A program made the translations under genes and the position numbers. DNA of 64,000 bases. It comes from an uncultured Acidovorax sp. GTDB taxonomy: Bacteria; Pseudomonadota; Gammaproteobacteria; Burkholderiales; Burkholderiaceae_C. Below are positions 1-9,356 of this stretch, piece after piece. How positions within the stretch are numbered: the stretch's first letter is position 1; every line of letters begins with the position of its first letter. The stretch spans positions 1 through 64,000 of the forward strand of contig CAJYHL010000016.1 in assembly GCA_913774625.1 (NCBI GenBank), read 5' to 3'. The notes beneath the pieces were generated by a model, which had not been told where the DNA came from, did no database searches, and saw only the letters and a program-made list of their open reading frames with translations.

Positions 1-224
1 GATGGGATGCAAGGCGCGGTGCGCAGTGGATAGCGCGGCTATCCACAAGCGCCGCAACGCCGCAGACCGCCCGCCGACGTAGCTGCCCTTCGGGTTGAAG
101 CGAAATCGGGCGATTGGACGCCCCGGCTGCTTGCATGGACATGAGTCCATGCGGCGCATCCGAGGCATCCACTCATCCCGATTGCGTTCCAACGCGATCC
201 CCTGCGAGATCGTAAACACGTTCT
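1..224. repeat. MITE-like inverted-repeat element, copy A (left end outside window)
   Basis: This stretch is closely similar, in reverse complement, to 50078-50312. Both copies share several exact blocks, including a hairpin at the GCATGGAC...GTCCATGC palindrome. The right end (about 201-224) matches the terminal inverted repeat of the complete copy at 50078-50347. The left terminal repeat must lie outside the window. It contains no convincing gene; translations through it are artefacts of the repeat. It carries no transposase, so it would need one in trans, which is inference. Confidence 0.75.
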
Positions 225-462
225 GAGGGGGCCTGCGCTGCGCTGGCTGGCCAGGTTTTCCGCACCGCCCAGCCCTTGCCGATTCAGGCTACCGGGCGGC
301 GGCGATCTCCACGACCATCGACTGCACCCGAGGGCGCTGGACATCCTCCGGGCGGCGGCCGAAGCCGGCCCGGCCCGAAGCCTTCTTTTCCCTTCCAGCG
401 CATTCGTGTTCGCCTCCCGCGAGGCGAGCGTCCGTTCCAAGCCACCGATTGAAAGACAAGCC

Positions 463-1839
463 ATGCCCGTGACCGAAACCGAACTGGAAGCCCTGAATTT
501 CCCCAACGCACCGCAGATGGTGTCCGCCACCTTCCCCGGCCCGAAGTCGGCCGAGGCGCTGGCGCTGTCGGCCCGCACCGAATCGATGGCGCGCGGCGCC
601 GGCCGGGCGCCCGTGGTCATCGACCAGGCCCTGGGCGTGACCTTCAAGGATGCGGACGGCAATACCTACATCGACCTGTCCGCCGGCGTGGGCGTGAGCA
701 GCGTGGGACGCTGCCATCCCAAGGTGGTGGAGGCCATCCGCGCCCAGGCCGGCGTGCTGGCCCATTCCATGGAGGTCAACAGCACCCGCCGTACCGAGCT
801 GGCCGCCAAGCTGTCGGAGATCATGCCCGAGGGCCTGCGCGGCGACTGCGTGACCTTCTTCACGCAAAGCGGCAGCGACGCGCTGGAGGCGGCCGTGAAG
901 TTCGCCAAGCGCGTCACGGGCCGGCACCAGATCATTGCCTTCCACGGTGGCTACCACGGCGTGTGGAACGCCTCGGTGGCGCTCACCACCGGCACCGCCT
1001 ACCGCAAGGGCTACGGCCCCTTCATGGGCGGCGTGATCCACGCGCCCTATCCCTACGCCTACCGCTTCCCGTTCGACACCACGCACAAGAGCGCCGAGCA
1101 GATCGCGGGCGAATACGTGGACTATCTGCTGAACACGCCCTATACGGCGGCCGACGATGTGGCTGCCGTGATCGTGGAGCCAGTGCAGGGCGAGGGCGGC
1201 TACGTGCCGCCGGCACCCGAATTCCTGCAGCTGTTGCGCAAGGCCTGCGACAAGAGCGGCGCGCTGCTGATCGTGGACGAGGTGCAGGCCGGCGCCGGCC
1301 GCACCGGCAAGATGTGGGCCGTGGAGCATTCCGGCGTCAAGCCCGACATGCTGACCTTCGGCAAGGGCGTGGGCGGCGACGTGCCCATGGCCGGCCTGGT
1401 GATGCGTTCGGACCTGGCGGCTCAGATCCCCGACGGATCCGCGCCCAACACCTTCGCGGCCAACTCGGTCTCGGCCGCCGTGGCGCTGACCAACATCGCG
1501 CTGCTGCAGGACCCGGCGCTGGGGCTGATCGAGCGGGCCCATGCGCTGGGCCTCGAGGCGCAGGAGCGCATCCGCCAGCTGAACAGCCCCTATGTGGGCG
1601 AGGTCCGCGGACGCGGCCTGATGATCGGCATCGAGCTGGTGGAGGATGCCCAGACCCGCGAGCCCCTGGGCCGCGAGAAGATGGGCCAGTTGATGGGCTA
1701 TGTGCTGAGCCACGGCGTGATGATGGTGCCCTGCGGCCGCTACGGCAACGTGATGCGCGTGATGCCTTCGCTCACCGTTCCCCGCTCGCTGCTCTTCAAG
1801 GCGCTGGATGTGTTCGGCGAAGGCCTGAAGACGCTCTGA
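463..1839 (+). CDS. class III PLP-dependent aminotransferase
   Basis: A cytoplasmic aminotransferase of fold type I, subgroup III (4-aminobutyrate/ornithine/diaminobutyrate transaminase family), 458 residues, the normal family length. The PLP-binding core is clear: LLIVDEVQAGAGRTG supplies the Asp that contacts the pyridine nitrogen, and the lysine of TFGKGVGGDVPMAG forms the Schiff base. I chose the ATG at 463 (protein begins MPVTETELEALNF); an upstream in-frame start at 406 would add residues unlike the family. It is a single gene followed by a strong terminator. The amino donor cannot be read from sequence; a 4-aminobutyrate or 2,4-diaminobutyrate type enzyme is most likely. Confidence 0.9.
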   Translation: MPVTETELEALNFPNAPQMVSATFPGPKSAEALALSARTESMARGAGRAPVVIDQALGVTFKDADGNTYIDLSAGVGVSSVGRCHPKVVEAIRAQAGVLAHSMEVNSTRRTELAAKLSEIMPEGLRGDCVTFFTQSGSDALEAAVKFAKRVTGRHQIIAFHGGYHGVWNASVALTTGTAYRKGYGPFMGGVIHAPYPYAYRFPFDTTHKSAEQIAGEYVDYLLNTPYTAADDVAAVIVEPVQGEGGYVPPAPEFLQLLRKACDKSGALLIVDEVQAGAGRTGKMWAVEHSGVKPDMLTFGKGVGGDVPMAGLVMRSDLAAQIPDGSAPNTFAANSVSAAVALTNIALLQDPALGLIERAHALGLEAQERIRQLNSPYVGEVRGRGLMIGIELVEDAQTREPLGREKMGQLMGYVLSHGVMMVPCGRYGNVMRVMPSLTVPRSLLFKALDVFGEGLKTL

Positions 1840-1867
1840 TCCCGTCGCGCCAGGGCGCCTGGAAACG

Positions 1868-1900
1868 TGCCTGCGGCCTTGCGGCCGCAGGCATTTTTTT
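1868..1900 (+). terminator. rho-independent terminator of the aminotransferase gene
   Basis: A perfect 11 bp stem (TGCCTGCGGCC at 1868-1878 and GGCCGCAGGCA at 1883-1893) with a 4 nt loop is followed by seven T residues (1894-1900). It starts 29 bp after the aminotransferase stop codon. Confidence 0.9.
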
Positions 1901-1917
1901 CTGGTCTGCCAGCCCGC

Positions 1918-2469
1918 TCAGGCGGAGCCGAGCTGTCCCAGCGCGAACACCGAGTTGGGCACGTTGCGCGAGGGCAGCTGCGTGCGCACGGACCTGCGGG
2001 CCGAGGCCGTGCGGGCGCTGCGCGCGCCGTGCGCCACGTCGCTGACCGCCTGCATGCCCTGCTGCTTGATCAGGTCGGCGACGGTGATGGACTGCAGGTA
2101 CTCCCTCACGCGCGAGTGGAAGGAGGTCCACAGCTCTTCTGTCATTTCGGCGGAGGGGAGGTCGGCGGTGTCGTCTTCGGGTGCGGTGGCCTTGGTGGGC
2201 GGGCGCACCATGAACTTCTCGGATGCGGCGACGATGTCCGCCACGGACAGCTCCTGGGGCGGGCGCGTGAGCGTGTAGCCGCCGCCGGGCCCGCGGATGC
2301 TGTGGACCAGGCCGGCGCGGCGCAGGGCGCCGAAGATGTCTTCCAGGTACGACAGAGAAATGCCCTGCCGGGTGCTGATGCCCGGCAGCGCGACGGGGCC
2401 GCCGTGGGAACGCAGTGCCAGGTCGGTGACGGCGGTGACGGCCATCTTGCCTCGGGTGGTCAGACGCAT
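1918..2469 (-). CDS. Rrf2-family, IscR-like transcriptional regulator lacking cluster cysteines
   Basis: A 183-residue winged-helix regulator. The N-terminal half is strongly IscR-like (MRLTTRGKMAVTAVTDLAL, then LSYLEDIFGALRRAGLV and RGPGGGYTL). In IscR three cysteines and a histidine after residue 90 bind a [2Fe-2S] cluster. This protein has no cysteine at all; the equivalent stretch is acidic and Pro-rich (PTKATAPEDDTADLPS). It is not next to iscSUA. It is therefore probably a paralogue that senses something else, or regulates constitutively like apo-IscR; that is inference. The C-terminal 40 residues are a basic, poorly conserved tail. Confidence 0.85.
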   Translation of the reverse strand: MRLTTRGKMAVTAVTDLALRSHGGPVALPGISTRQGISLSYLEDIFGALRRAGLVHSIRGPGGGYTLTRPPQELSVADIVAASEKFMVRPPTKATAPEDDTADLPSAEMTEELWTSFHSRVREYLQSITVADLIKQQGMQAVSDVAHGARSARTASARRSVRTQLPSRNVPNSVFALGQLGSA

Positions 2470-2700
2470 GGTGTGGGACTCCTTGTGAAGAGGTCGGTGC
2501 GCGCCTTTCGGGGGAGGGGCCCCGGCCCGGAAGCGAAGACTCCGGCCGGTGGGGCCCGGGCGGACCCGGCCCTCGGGGCCGGCACCGTCAGGGGCGCGCG
2601 GAAAACGGAAACGAAAGAGAAGAACGGGAGAGCCGGCGCACGTCGCCGTGCGCGGAGGGGATGGCCCGAAGCGGATGCGGCGCGCGGGCGCCGGACGCGG
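2470..2700. other. intergenic, no gene seen
   Basis: GC-rich spacer between two minus-strand genes. It should hold the promoter of the Rrf2-family regulator; I could not pick convincing -35/-10 boxes and see no stable repeat. Confidence 0.4.
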
Positions 2701-3099
2701 TCAGGCCGAGAGAGCGGAGCGTGGAGGTTTGCGCGGCGTGGCCGGCGCGTGCGAAGCGGTGGGCGCTTCGGTCCATTGCAGGCGCGGATAGCTGGCGCCG
2801 GAGCTGCGCACGACGGCGCGCAGCAGGTTCACTTCGTCCGACAGGTCGTCGGCGTCGTCCAGCAGTGCGTGGGACAGGGATACGGAGTCGGAGTCTGATT
2901 CCGAGCCGTCCGCCGAGGCGGCGGATGGCTGTGCCGCGTCAGCGGCATCGCCGCCGGCCTGCTGCGCTGCCGATGCGGTGGCGAGCGCCGTGGAGAAAGC
3001 GCTGCCGCCCGGCACCATGGGGGCGGACTTGCCCACGGCCGACACTCCTAGGCACAGGCAGAAGTGAAGGGTGAAGGCCGTGATGAACCACCGAAGCAT
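2701..3099 (-). CDS. small exported protein of unknown function
   Basis: A 132-residue protein starting MLRWFITAFTLHFCLCLGVSAVG, which reads as a signal peptide of about 23 residues. The mature part is low-complexity Ala/Ser-rich, with an acidic Ser/Asp patch (SESDSDSVSLS) and a short helical segment (LLDDADDLSDEVNLLRAVV). I see no known domain. I chose the inner ATG at 3099; a start at 3147 would put an Arg-rich stretch before the signal peptide. It lies 10 bp upstream of the 3' end of kdpE on the same strand, but the kdp operon is upstream, so it may be read through from kdp. Probably genuine, function unknown. Confidence 0.55.
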   Translation of the reverse strand: MLRWFITAFTLHFCLCLGVSAVGKSAPMVPGGSAFSTALATASAAQQAGGDAADAAQPSAASADGSESDSDSVSLSHALLDDADDLSDEVNLLRAVVRSSGASYPRLQWTEAPTASHAPATPRKPPRSALSA

Positions 3100-3109
3100 G
3101 GTGGGCGGA

Positions 3110-3841
3110 TTATAGCGAGGGGGTGCCTGCCGCCTCCGGCGGCGCATCCACGACGAGGCGGTAGCCTACACCGGTCTCGGTCAGCAGGTGCTTCGGCTGG
3201 GCGGGGTCGGCCTCCAGCTTGCGGCGCAGGTGGCCCATGTGGATGCGCAGATAGTGGCTGCGATCCACATGGCCCGGGCCCCAGACCTCGGTCAGCAGCT
3301 GGCGCTGGGTCATCACCCGGCCGGCGTTGGCGGCCAGCACGGTGAGCATGCGGTATTCGATGGGCGTGAGGTGGACGGCCTGGCCGGCACGCAGCACGGT
3401 GCGCGCGGCGCGGTCGATCTCCACTTCGCCGAAGCAGAAGCGCGGCTGCGCGTCGGCCGCGCCTTCGGCCAGCCGGGGGCGGCGCAGGTTGGCGCGCACC
3501 CGGGCCAGCAGCTCGCCGGTGCCGAAGGGCTTGGTCAGGTAGTCGTCGGCGCCTGCGTCCAGGGCGGCGATCTTGTCGGCCTCGTCGGCGCGGGCCGACA
3601 GCACGATGATGGTGGCGGGCGACCAGGCGCGCGCGTCGCGCAGCAGGTCCAGCCCGTCGCCGTCGGGCAGGCCCAGGTCCAGCACCACCAGGTCGGGTTT
3701 GCGCGTGGCGACGGCGGCCAGGCCCGCCTGCACGGTGCCGGCCTCATGCACCTGCCAGCCTTCGCCTTCCAGCGCCGCGCGCACGAAGCGGCGGATCTGC
3801 GGCTCGTCCTCGATCACGATCACGTTGCGGATGGGTTGCAT
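3110..3841 (-). CDS. kdpE: KdpE, OmpR/PhoB-type response regulator
   Basis: A 243-residue DNA-binding response regulator that activates the kdp operon under potassium limitation. The receiver domain spans about residues 6-118, with the phosphoacceptor Asp55 (LVVLDLGLPDGDG), acidic pocket EDE at 11-13 and Lys in YLTKPFGTGEL. The OmpR-type winged helix follows (about 135-235; LTPIEYRMLTVLA, YLRIHMGHLRRKLE). It sits 15 bp after kdpD, the last gene of the kdp cluster, so it is probably cotranscribed with its kinase. Confidence 0.97.
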   Translation of the reverse strand: MQPIRNVIVIEDEPQIRRFVRAALEGEGWQVHEAGTVQAGLAAVATRKPDLVVLDLGLPDGDGLDLLRDARAWSPATIIVLSARADEADKIAALDAGADDYLTKPFGTGELLARVRANLRRPRLAEGAADAQPRFCFGEVEIDRAARTVLRAGQAVHLTPIEYRMLTVLAANAGRVMTQRQLLTEVWGPGHVDRSHYLRIHMGHLRRKLEADPAQPKHLLTETGVGYRLVVDAPPEAAGTPSL

Positions 3842-3856
3842 AGATAGGGAGGATTG

Positions 3857-6559
3857 TCAGGCGTCGGCGGGCACGTCGGGCGGTTCGCGGCGCGGCAGCG
3901 TCAGGTGGAATTGCGCTCCGCCGCCCTGGGCCATGTCCGCCGTGATGTCGCCGCCGTGCGCCCGGGCGATGGCCTTGCAGATCGCCAGGCCCAGGCCGAC
4001 GCCGGGAATGGCCGATTCGGCATGGCCGCGCGTGAACTTGTCGAAGGGCGTGCGGTCGGGGCCGCTGAGCGAGGGCGGCAGGCCCGGGCCATGGTCGCGC
4101 ACCAGCAAATGCAGCTGTGCCGCATCGGTCCAGGCGCGCAGCTCGATGGGCGGAGCGCCGTACTTGGCGGCGTTCTCCAGCAGGTTGGCCAGCACGCGCT
4201 CGATCAGCACGGCGTCGAATTCGACCAGGGGCAGGTCGTCCGGCAGATGCGTCTGCACCGCCAGGCTGCCCAGCGCCGCCTGGCTGGCGCGGATGGCCGA
4301 GCCCACCACTTCCTCCACCGACTGCCAGTCGCGCCGCAGTTCGGGCGCGCCGCCGGGCAGGCCGCCGTCCAGCCGGGCCATGTCGAGCAGGTTGGTGACC
4401 AGCGCATGCAAGGCGCGGGACTGCGCGACGATGGCCTGGGCGGTTTCCGCATGCTGCTCGGCCGGCTGGCCCGGCAGTGATTCGGCCAGGCCGCGCAGGG
4501 CGGTGAGCGGGGTGCGGATGTCGTGCGAGAGCGCGCCCAGCAGGGTGTTGCGCAGGCGCTCGGACTCCATCTCGACCACCGCCTGCTGCGCTATCTCCAC
4601 GTAATGCACGCGCTCCAGCGCTATGGCGATCTGGCGGCACAGCGTGTCCAGCTGCTGCGCATGTTCGGGCACGGCCAGCATGCCCGGGTCGGGCAGGGTG
4701 AGCGCTGCCACGCCGCGCACGCGCATGGGCGCGGCCAGCGGCATGTAGCGCCAGGGCTGGGCCGACAGGGTGGCCGTGCCCAGGCCTGCGGGTTCGGCAT
4801 GGGCGAAGGCCCATTCGGCCACGCTGATGTCCCAGCGGGCGGGCACGGGCTGGGGCTGGACCAGCCGGTCGCCGGCATCGGTGCGCACCACCCGGGCCTC
4901 GCCGCCGAAATACGCGCTGATGGCCCGCTCGCCCAGCTGCGCCACCTGCTGGCTCTCCAGCGCGCCCGAGAGTTCGCGCGTCAGCTCGAACAGCGACTGC
5001 GCCCGGCGCTCGCGTTCGGCGGCCACGGCGGCGGCGGAGCGCAGCCCGGCCGTGAGCTGGCCGATCAGCAGCCCTACGGCCAGCATCACGGCGAAGGTGA
5101 GGAGGTACTGCGCATCGCTCACCGCGAAGGAGTTGCGCGGCGGCACGAAGAAGTAGTCGAAGGCCATGACGTTGAGCAGCGCCGCCAGCGCCGCGGGCGC
5201 GCGGCCCCAGCGCAGCGCCACGCCCACCACGCCCAGCAGGAACAGCATGACGATGTTGACCAGGTCCAGCGTGTCGTTGAGCGGCCGGGTGGCCAGCGTG
5301 AGCGCCAGGCTGATGCCCGCGGCCCAGAGGAAGCCGGCCGCTTCGGGCCTGCGGCGGGCCGGAGGGCCCGCGGCCGCGGAACGCTGCAGGCTGCGGTGCT
5401 GCGGCGCGGGGGCGACCTGAACGATGTCCACCCCCGGCACGCGCCGCATCAGCTGCGCGTGCAGCCGGGCGCCGGCGCAGCGCCGCCGCCAGGCCGGGCC
5501 GCCGCCGCCGCGCCCGAGCACCAGGGTGGCGCAGTTGAGCCGGCCGGCCTGCTCGGCCAGGCCGTCGGCCACGCTGGGCGCGGTATGGACGGCGGTTTCC
5601 GCCCCCAGCCCCTGCGCCAGCTGCAGCGTGGCCAGGGCCTGTTCGCGCTGGGCGGCAGGCAGGCGGCGCTGCGGCGTTTCCACATGCACGGCGTGCCAGC
5701 GCACGTTGAGCTGGCCGGCCAGGCGGGCGGCGGTGCGCACCGTCTGCGCGGCGGCCGGCTGGCCGCCCACGGCGACCAGCAGCGCGCCCGAGGTGTTCCA
5801 GGCCTGGGCCGTGCCGCTGCTGCCCGAATGCTCCACCCGCCAGTCGCGCATGTCGTCTTCCACATGCTCGGCCGTGCGACGCAGGGCGATCTCGCGCAGC
5901 GCGATCAGGTTGCCGGTGCGGAAGAAGTTGCGCGCGGCCTGCTGGGCCTGGGCGGGCAGATAGACCTTGCCGGCCTTCAGGCGCGCCTGCAGCTCGTTGG
6001 GGGTGACGTCCACCAGCACGACTTCGGCGGCGTCGTCCAGCACGGCGTCGGGCACGGTCTCGTGCACGCGGATGCCGGTGATGGTGCCCACCGTGCCGTT
6101 GAGACTTTCCAGGTGCTGCACGTTGAGCGCCGTCCACACGTCGATGCCGGCGGCGAGCAGCTCCTGCACGTCCTGCCAGCGTTTGGCGTGGCGCGATCCG
6201 GGTGCGTTGGTGTGGGCCAGCTCGTCCACCAGCAGCACCTGGGGGCGGGCGGCCAGGGCGCCGTCCAGGTCCAGCTCCTGCAGCACGCGGCCCCGGTAGG
6301 GCACGGCGCGCAGGGGCAGCACGGGCAGGCCGTCCAGCAGCGCGGCGGTTTCGGCGCGGCCGTGGGTCTCGATCACTCCCACGCGCACGTCCCGCCCGGC
6401 CTGCCGTTCGCGCTGGGCGGCGCTGAGCATGGACCAGGTCTTGCCCACCCCGGCATTGGCGCCGAAGTAGATGCGCAGCCGCCCCATGCGGCTCTCTTCG
6501 TCTTCGGCGCGCAGCTGGGCGATCAGGGCGTCGGGGTCGGGGCGTTCGAGTTCGGGCAT
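3857..6559 (-). CDS. kdpD: KdpD, turgor/potassium sensor histidine kinase
   Basis: A 900-residue membrane kinase with the full KdpD layout. The N-terminal KdpD domain carries the Walker A motif GANAGVGKT (33-41) and ends in a UspA-like fold. Four transmembrane helices (about residues 405-505, including LVNIVMLFLLGVVGVAL) are followed by a GAF-like region, the HisKA dimerisation helix with His679 (ALSHDIRTPL) and a HATPase domain (NLLENAAKYG, DHGPGLPP, GVGLGLAICKAI). It senses low potassium and phosphorylates KdpE. It starts 16 bp downstream of kdpC. Confidence 0.97.
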   Translation of the reverse strand: MPELERPDPDALIAQLRAEDEESRMGRLRIYFGANAGVGKTWSMLSAAQRERQAGRDVRVGVIETHGRAETAALLDGLPVLPLRAVPYRGRVLQELDLDGALAARPQVLLVDELAHTNAPGSRHAKRWQDVQELLAAGIDVWTALNVQHLESLNGTVGTITGIRVHETVPDAVLDDAAEVVLVDVTPNELQARLKAGKVYLPAQAQQAARNFFRTGNLIALREIALRRTAEHVEDDMRDWRVEHSGSSGTAQAWNTSGALLVAVGGQPAAAQTVRTAARLAGQLNVRWHAVHVETPQRRLPAAQREQALATLQLAQGLGAETAVHTAPSVADGLAEQAGRLNCATLVLGRGGGGPAWRRRCAGARLHAQLMRRVPGVDIVQVAPAPQHRSLQRSAAAGPPARRRPEAAGFLWAAGISLALTLATRPLNDTLDLVNIVMLFLLGVVGVALRWGRAPAALAALLNVMAFDYFFVPPRNSFAVSDAQYLLTFAVMLAVGLLIGQLTAGLRSAAAVAAERERRAQSLFELTRELSGALESQQVAQLGERAISAYFGGEARVVRTDAGDRLVQPQPVPARWDISVAEWAFAHAEPAGLGTATLSAQPWRYMPLAAPMRVRGVAALTLPDPGMLAVPEHAQQLDTLCRQIAIALERVHYVEIAQQAVVEMESERLRNTLLGALSHDIRTPLTALRGLAESLPGQPAEQHAETAQAIVAQSRALHALVTNLLDMARLDGGLPGGAPELRRDWQSVEEVVGSAIRASQAALGSLAVQTHLPDDLPLVEFDAVLIERVLANLLENAAKYGAPPIELRAWTDAAQLHLLVRDHGPGLPPSLSGPDRTPFDKFTRGHAESAIPGVGLGLAICKAIARAHGGDITADMAQGGGAQFHLTLPRREPPDVPADA

Positions 6560-6575
6560 GGGGCGTGATGATCGC

Positions 6576-7178
6576 TCAAGGCTTGGCGGCCTTGGGGTCC
6601 AGGGCGTTCAGCGCCAGGTTGAGTTCCAGCACGTTCACGCGCGGCTCGCCCAGCAGGCCCCAGAGCGGCGCCTCGGTGTAGCGGTCGATCAGCGCCTGCA
6701 CGGTGGTCTCGGGCAGCTCGCGCAGGCGCGCCACGCGGGCGGCCTGGTAGCGGGCTGCGGCGGGGCTGATGTGCGGGTCCAGGCCGCTGGCCGAGGCCGT
6801 GACCAGGTCCACCGGCACGGGCGCGGTGTTGCCGGGGTCGGCATCGCGCAGGGCCTTGACGCGTTCCTTGACGGCGTCGGCCAGCGCCGGGTTCAGCGGG
6901 CCCAGGTTGGAGCCGCCCGAGGCGCTGCCGTTGTAGGGCATGGGCGCGGTGGCCGAGGGCCGGCTCCAGAAGTTGCGCGGGTCGGAGAAGGGCTGGCCGA
7001 TGAGCGTGGAGCCCACGGTCTGGCCGCCCCGCTCCAGCAGGCTGCCCTGCGCCCGCCACGGGAAGAGCGCCTGGGCGGCGCCCGTGACGGCGGCGGGGTA
7101 GAGCAGGCCGGTGAGCGCGCTCAGGCAGGCCAGCAGCACCAGGGCCGGGCGCAGGAGGGTGTTGAACAGGGAGTTCAT
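6576..7178 (-). CDS. kdpC: KdpC, potassium-transporting ATPase subunit C
   Basis: A 200-residue single-span membrane protein, standard length. The N-terminal helix (about 10-30, [19 protein letters not shown]) anchors it; the periplasmic domain has the family motifs [36 protein letters not shown] and the closing [10 protein letters not shown]. KdpC joins the KdpFAB complex and promotes ATP-driven uptake. It lies 22 bp after kdpB. Confidence 0.97.
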   Translation of the reverse strand: MNSLFNTLLRPALVLLACLSALTGLLYPAAVTGAAQALFPWRAQGSLLERGGQTVGSTLIGQPFSDPRNFWSRPSATAPMPYNGSASGGSNLGPLNPALADAVKERVKALRDADPGNTAPVPVDLVTASASGLDPHISPAAARYQAARVARLRELPETTVQALIDRYTEAPLWGLLGEPRVNVLELNLALNALDPKAAKP

Positions 7179-7200
7179 GATGGAGAGGTCCTTTTTTCTT

Positions 7201-9330
7201 TCAGGTCAGGCCCACGGCCACCAGCAGCAGGTCGATCAGCTTGATGCCGATGAACGGCACGACCAGGCCGCCCAGGCCGTAGATGGCGAGGTTGCGGCGC
7301 AGCAGCGCGGCGGCGCCCACGGGGCGGTAGCGCACGCCCTTCAAGGCCAGCGGAATCAGGAACACGATGATCAGCGCGTTGAAGATCACGGCCGACAGGA
7401 TGGCCGAGGAGGGGCTGGCCAGGCGCATCAGGTTGAGCGCATCGAGCTGCGGATAGGTCGCGGCGAACATGGCCGGCACGATGGCGAAGTACTTGGCCAC
7501 ATCGTTGGCGATGGAGAAGGTAGTGAGCGAGCCGCGCGTCATCAGCAGGGCCTTGCCGGTCTCCACCACCTCCAGCAGCTTGGTGGGGTTGGAGTCCAGG
7601 TCCACCATGTTGGCCGCTTCCTTGGCGGCCTGCGTGCCGCTGCCCATGGCGACGGCCACGTCGGCCTGGGCCAGCGCGGGGGCGTCGTTGGTGCCGTCGC
7701 CGGTCATGGCGACCAGGTGGCCTTCCGACTGGTACTTGCGGATGCGGGCGAGCTTGTCCTCGGGCGTGGCTTCGGCCAGGAAGTCGTCCACGCCGGCCTC
7801 GGCCGCGATGGCGGCGGCGGTGAGGCGGTTGTCGCCGGTGATCATCACGGTCTGGATGCCCATGCGGCGCAGTTCGGCGAAGCGTTCGCGGATGCCGGCC
7901 TTGACCACGTCCTTGAGTTCGACGATGCCCAGCACGCGGGCGCCTTCGGCCACGGCCAGCGGCGTGCTGCCGCGGCGGGCCACGTCGTCGGCCGCTTCGC
8001 GCACGGCGGCGGGCACCTGTCCGCCCAGGGCCTCGACATGGCGGCACACGGCCTGCACGGCGCCCTTGCGCACGGTGGTGGCGGCAGCGCCGGCGGACGG
8101 CGCGGGCAGGTCGATGCCGCTCATGCGGGTCTGGGCGGTGAAGGGCACGGACACCGCGCCTTCGGGGGCCTCGGTCCGCACGCCGGCCTGGTTGGCCAGC
8201 GTGACGATGCTGCGGCCCTCGGGCGTTTCGTCGGAGAGCGAGGCCAGCAGCGCGGCGCGCGCCAGCAGGGCGCTGTCGCAGCCCGGCGCGGGCATGAAGG
8301 CGCTGGCCTGGCGGTTGCCGTGGGTGATGGTGCCGGTCTTGTCCAGCAGCAGCACGTCCACGTCGCCGGCGGCTTCCACGGCGCGGCCCGAGGTGGCGAT
8401 CACGTTGGCCTGCATCATGCGGCTCATGCCGGCCACGCCCACGGCCGACAGCAGCCCGCCGATGGTGGTCGGGATCAGGCAGACCAGCAGCGCGATCAGC
8501 GAGGTCAGCGGCACGGCGCTGCCGGCGCCTGCGGCCTGCACGCTGAAGAGCGAGAAGGGCAGCAGCGTGGCGGTGACCACCAGGAAGACGATGGTCAGCG
8601 CCACCAGCAGGATGGTGAGCGCGATCTCGTTGGGCGTCTTCTGCCGGCGCGCGGCCTCGACCATGCTGATCATGCGGTCGAGGAAGGACTCGCCCGGATT
8701 CACGGCGATGCGCACGATGAGCCAGTCCGACAGCACGCGCGTGCCGCCCGTGACGGCCGAGAAGTCGCCGCCCGATTCGCGCACCACCGGGGCCGATTCG
8801 CCGGTGATGGCGCTTTCGTCCACCGAGGCCACGCCGTCCAGCACCTCGCCGTCCAGCGGGATCACGTCGCCCGTGTCCACCAGCACCACGTCGCCGCGGC
8901 GCAGGTCGCTGGCCTGCGCGGGCAGCCAGCTGCGGTCGGCGCTGGGCCAGCCGGACTTGAGCTTCTTGGCCCAGGTGTCCTTGCGCAGGCCCTTGAGCGA
9001 TGCGGCCTGGGCCTTGCTGCGGCCTTCGGCCAGCGCTTCGGCGAAGTTGGCGAACAGCACGGTGAACCACAGGCCCAGCGCCACGGCCAGGATGAAGCGC
9101 GGCGAGATGCCGCTGGCCAGGGCCGCAGCCGGCGCCGCCAGGGCCTGGGCCCAGAGCAGCGTGGTCATGATGCTGCCGACATAGACGACGAACATCACCG
9201 GGTTGCGCCACTGCACCGAGGGCTTGAGCTTGGTGAAGGCACCGCGCAGGGCCGGCGCCAGCAGGGCCGTGTCCATCAGCGAGCGCGTGGGCGAGGGCAG
9301 GGAAGAGGGGGTAGCAGAAGGGGTTTGCAT
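7201..9330 (-). CDS. kdpB: KdpB, P-type ATPase catalytic subunit
   Basis: A 709-residue type IA P-type ATPase. The phosphorylated residue is Asp330 in DKTGTITHG; the TGES actuator loop ([11 protein letters not shown]), the hinge [17 protein letters not shown] and the membrane helices are all present. It couples ATP hydrolysis to potassium uptake through KdpA. I chose the ATG at 9330 (protein starts MQTPSATPS), 26 bp after kdpA; the open frame runs far upstream through kdpA only because the DNA is GC-rich. Confidence 0.97.
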   Translation of the reverse strand: MQTPSATPSSLPSPTRSLMDTALLAPALRGAFTKLKPSVQWRNPVMFVVYVGSIMTTLLWAQALAAPAAALASGISPRFILAVALGLWFTVLFANFAEALAEGRSKAQAASLKGLRKDTWAKKLKSGWPSADRSWLPAQASDLRRGDVVLVDTGDVIPLDGEVLDGVASVDESAITGESAPVVRESGGDFSAVTGGTRVLSDWLIVRIAVNPGESFLDRMISMVEAARRQKTPNEIALTILLVALTIVFLVVTATLLPFSLFSVQAAGAGSAVPLTSLIALLVCLIPTTIGGLLSAVGVAGMSRMMQANVIATSGRAVEAAGDVDVLLLDKTGTITHGNRQASAFMPAPGCDSALLARAALLASLSDETPEGRSIVTLANQAGVRTEAPEGAVSVPFTAQTRMSGIDLPAPSAGAAATTVRKGAVQAVCRHVEALGGQVPAAVREAADDVARRGSTPLAVAEGARVLGIVELKDVVKAGIRERFAELRRMGIQTVMITGDNRLTAAAIAAEAGVDDFLAEATPEDKLARIRKYQSEGHLVAMTGDGTNDAPALAQADVAVAMGSGTQAAKEAANMVDLDSNPTKLLEVVETGKALLMTRGSLTTFSIANDVAKYFAIVPAMFAATYPQLDALNLMRLASPSSAILSAVIFNALIIVFLIPLALKGVRYRPVGAAALLRRNLAIYGLGGLVVPFIGIKLIDLLLVAVGLT

Positions 9331-9356
9331 GATTGTCTTTCCGTGGGGCCGGAGGC

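Noticed and set aside
39-662. Minus-strand open frame over the left repeat and aminotransferase start
   Set aside because: It is antisense to the aminotransferase and its C-terminal part is the repeat element; the matching frame at 50130 shows it is repeat-derived.
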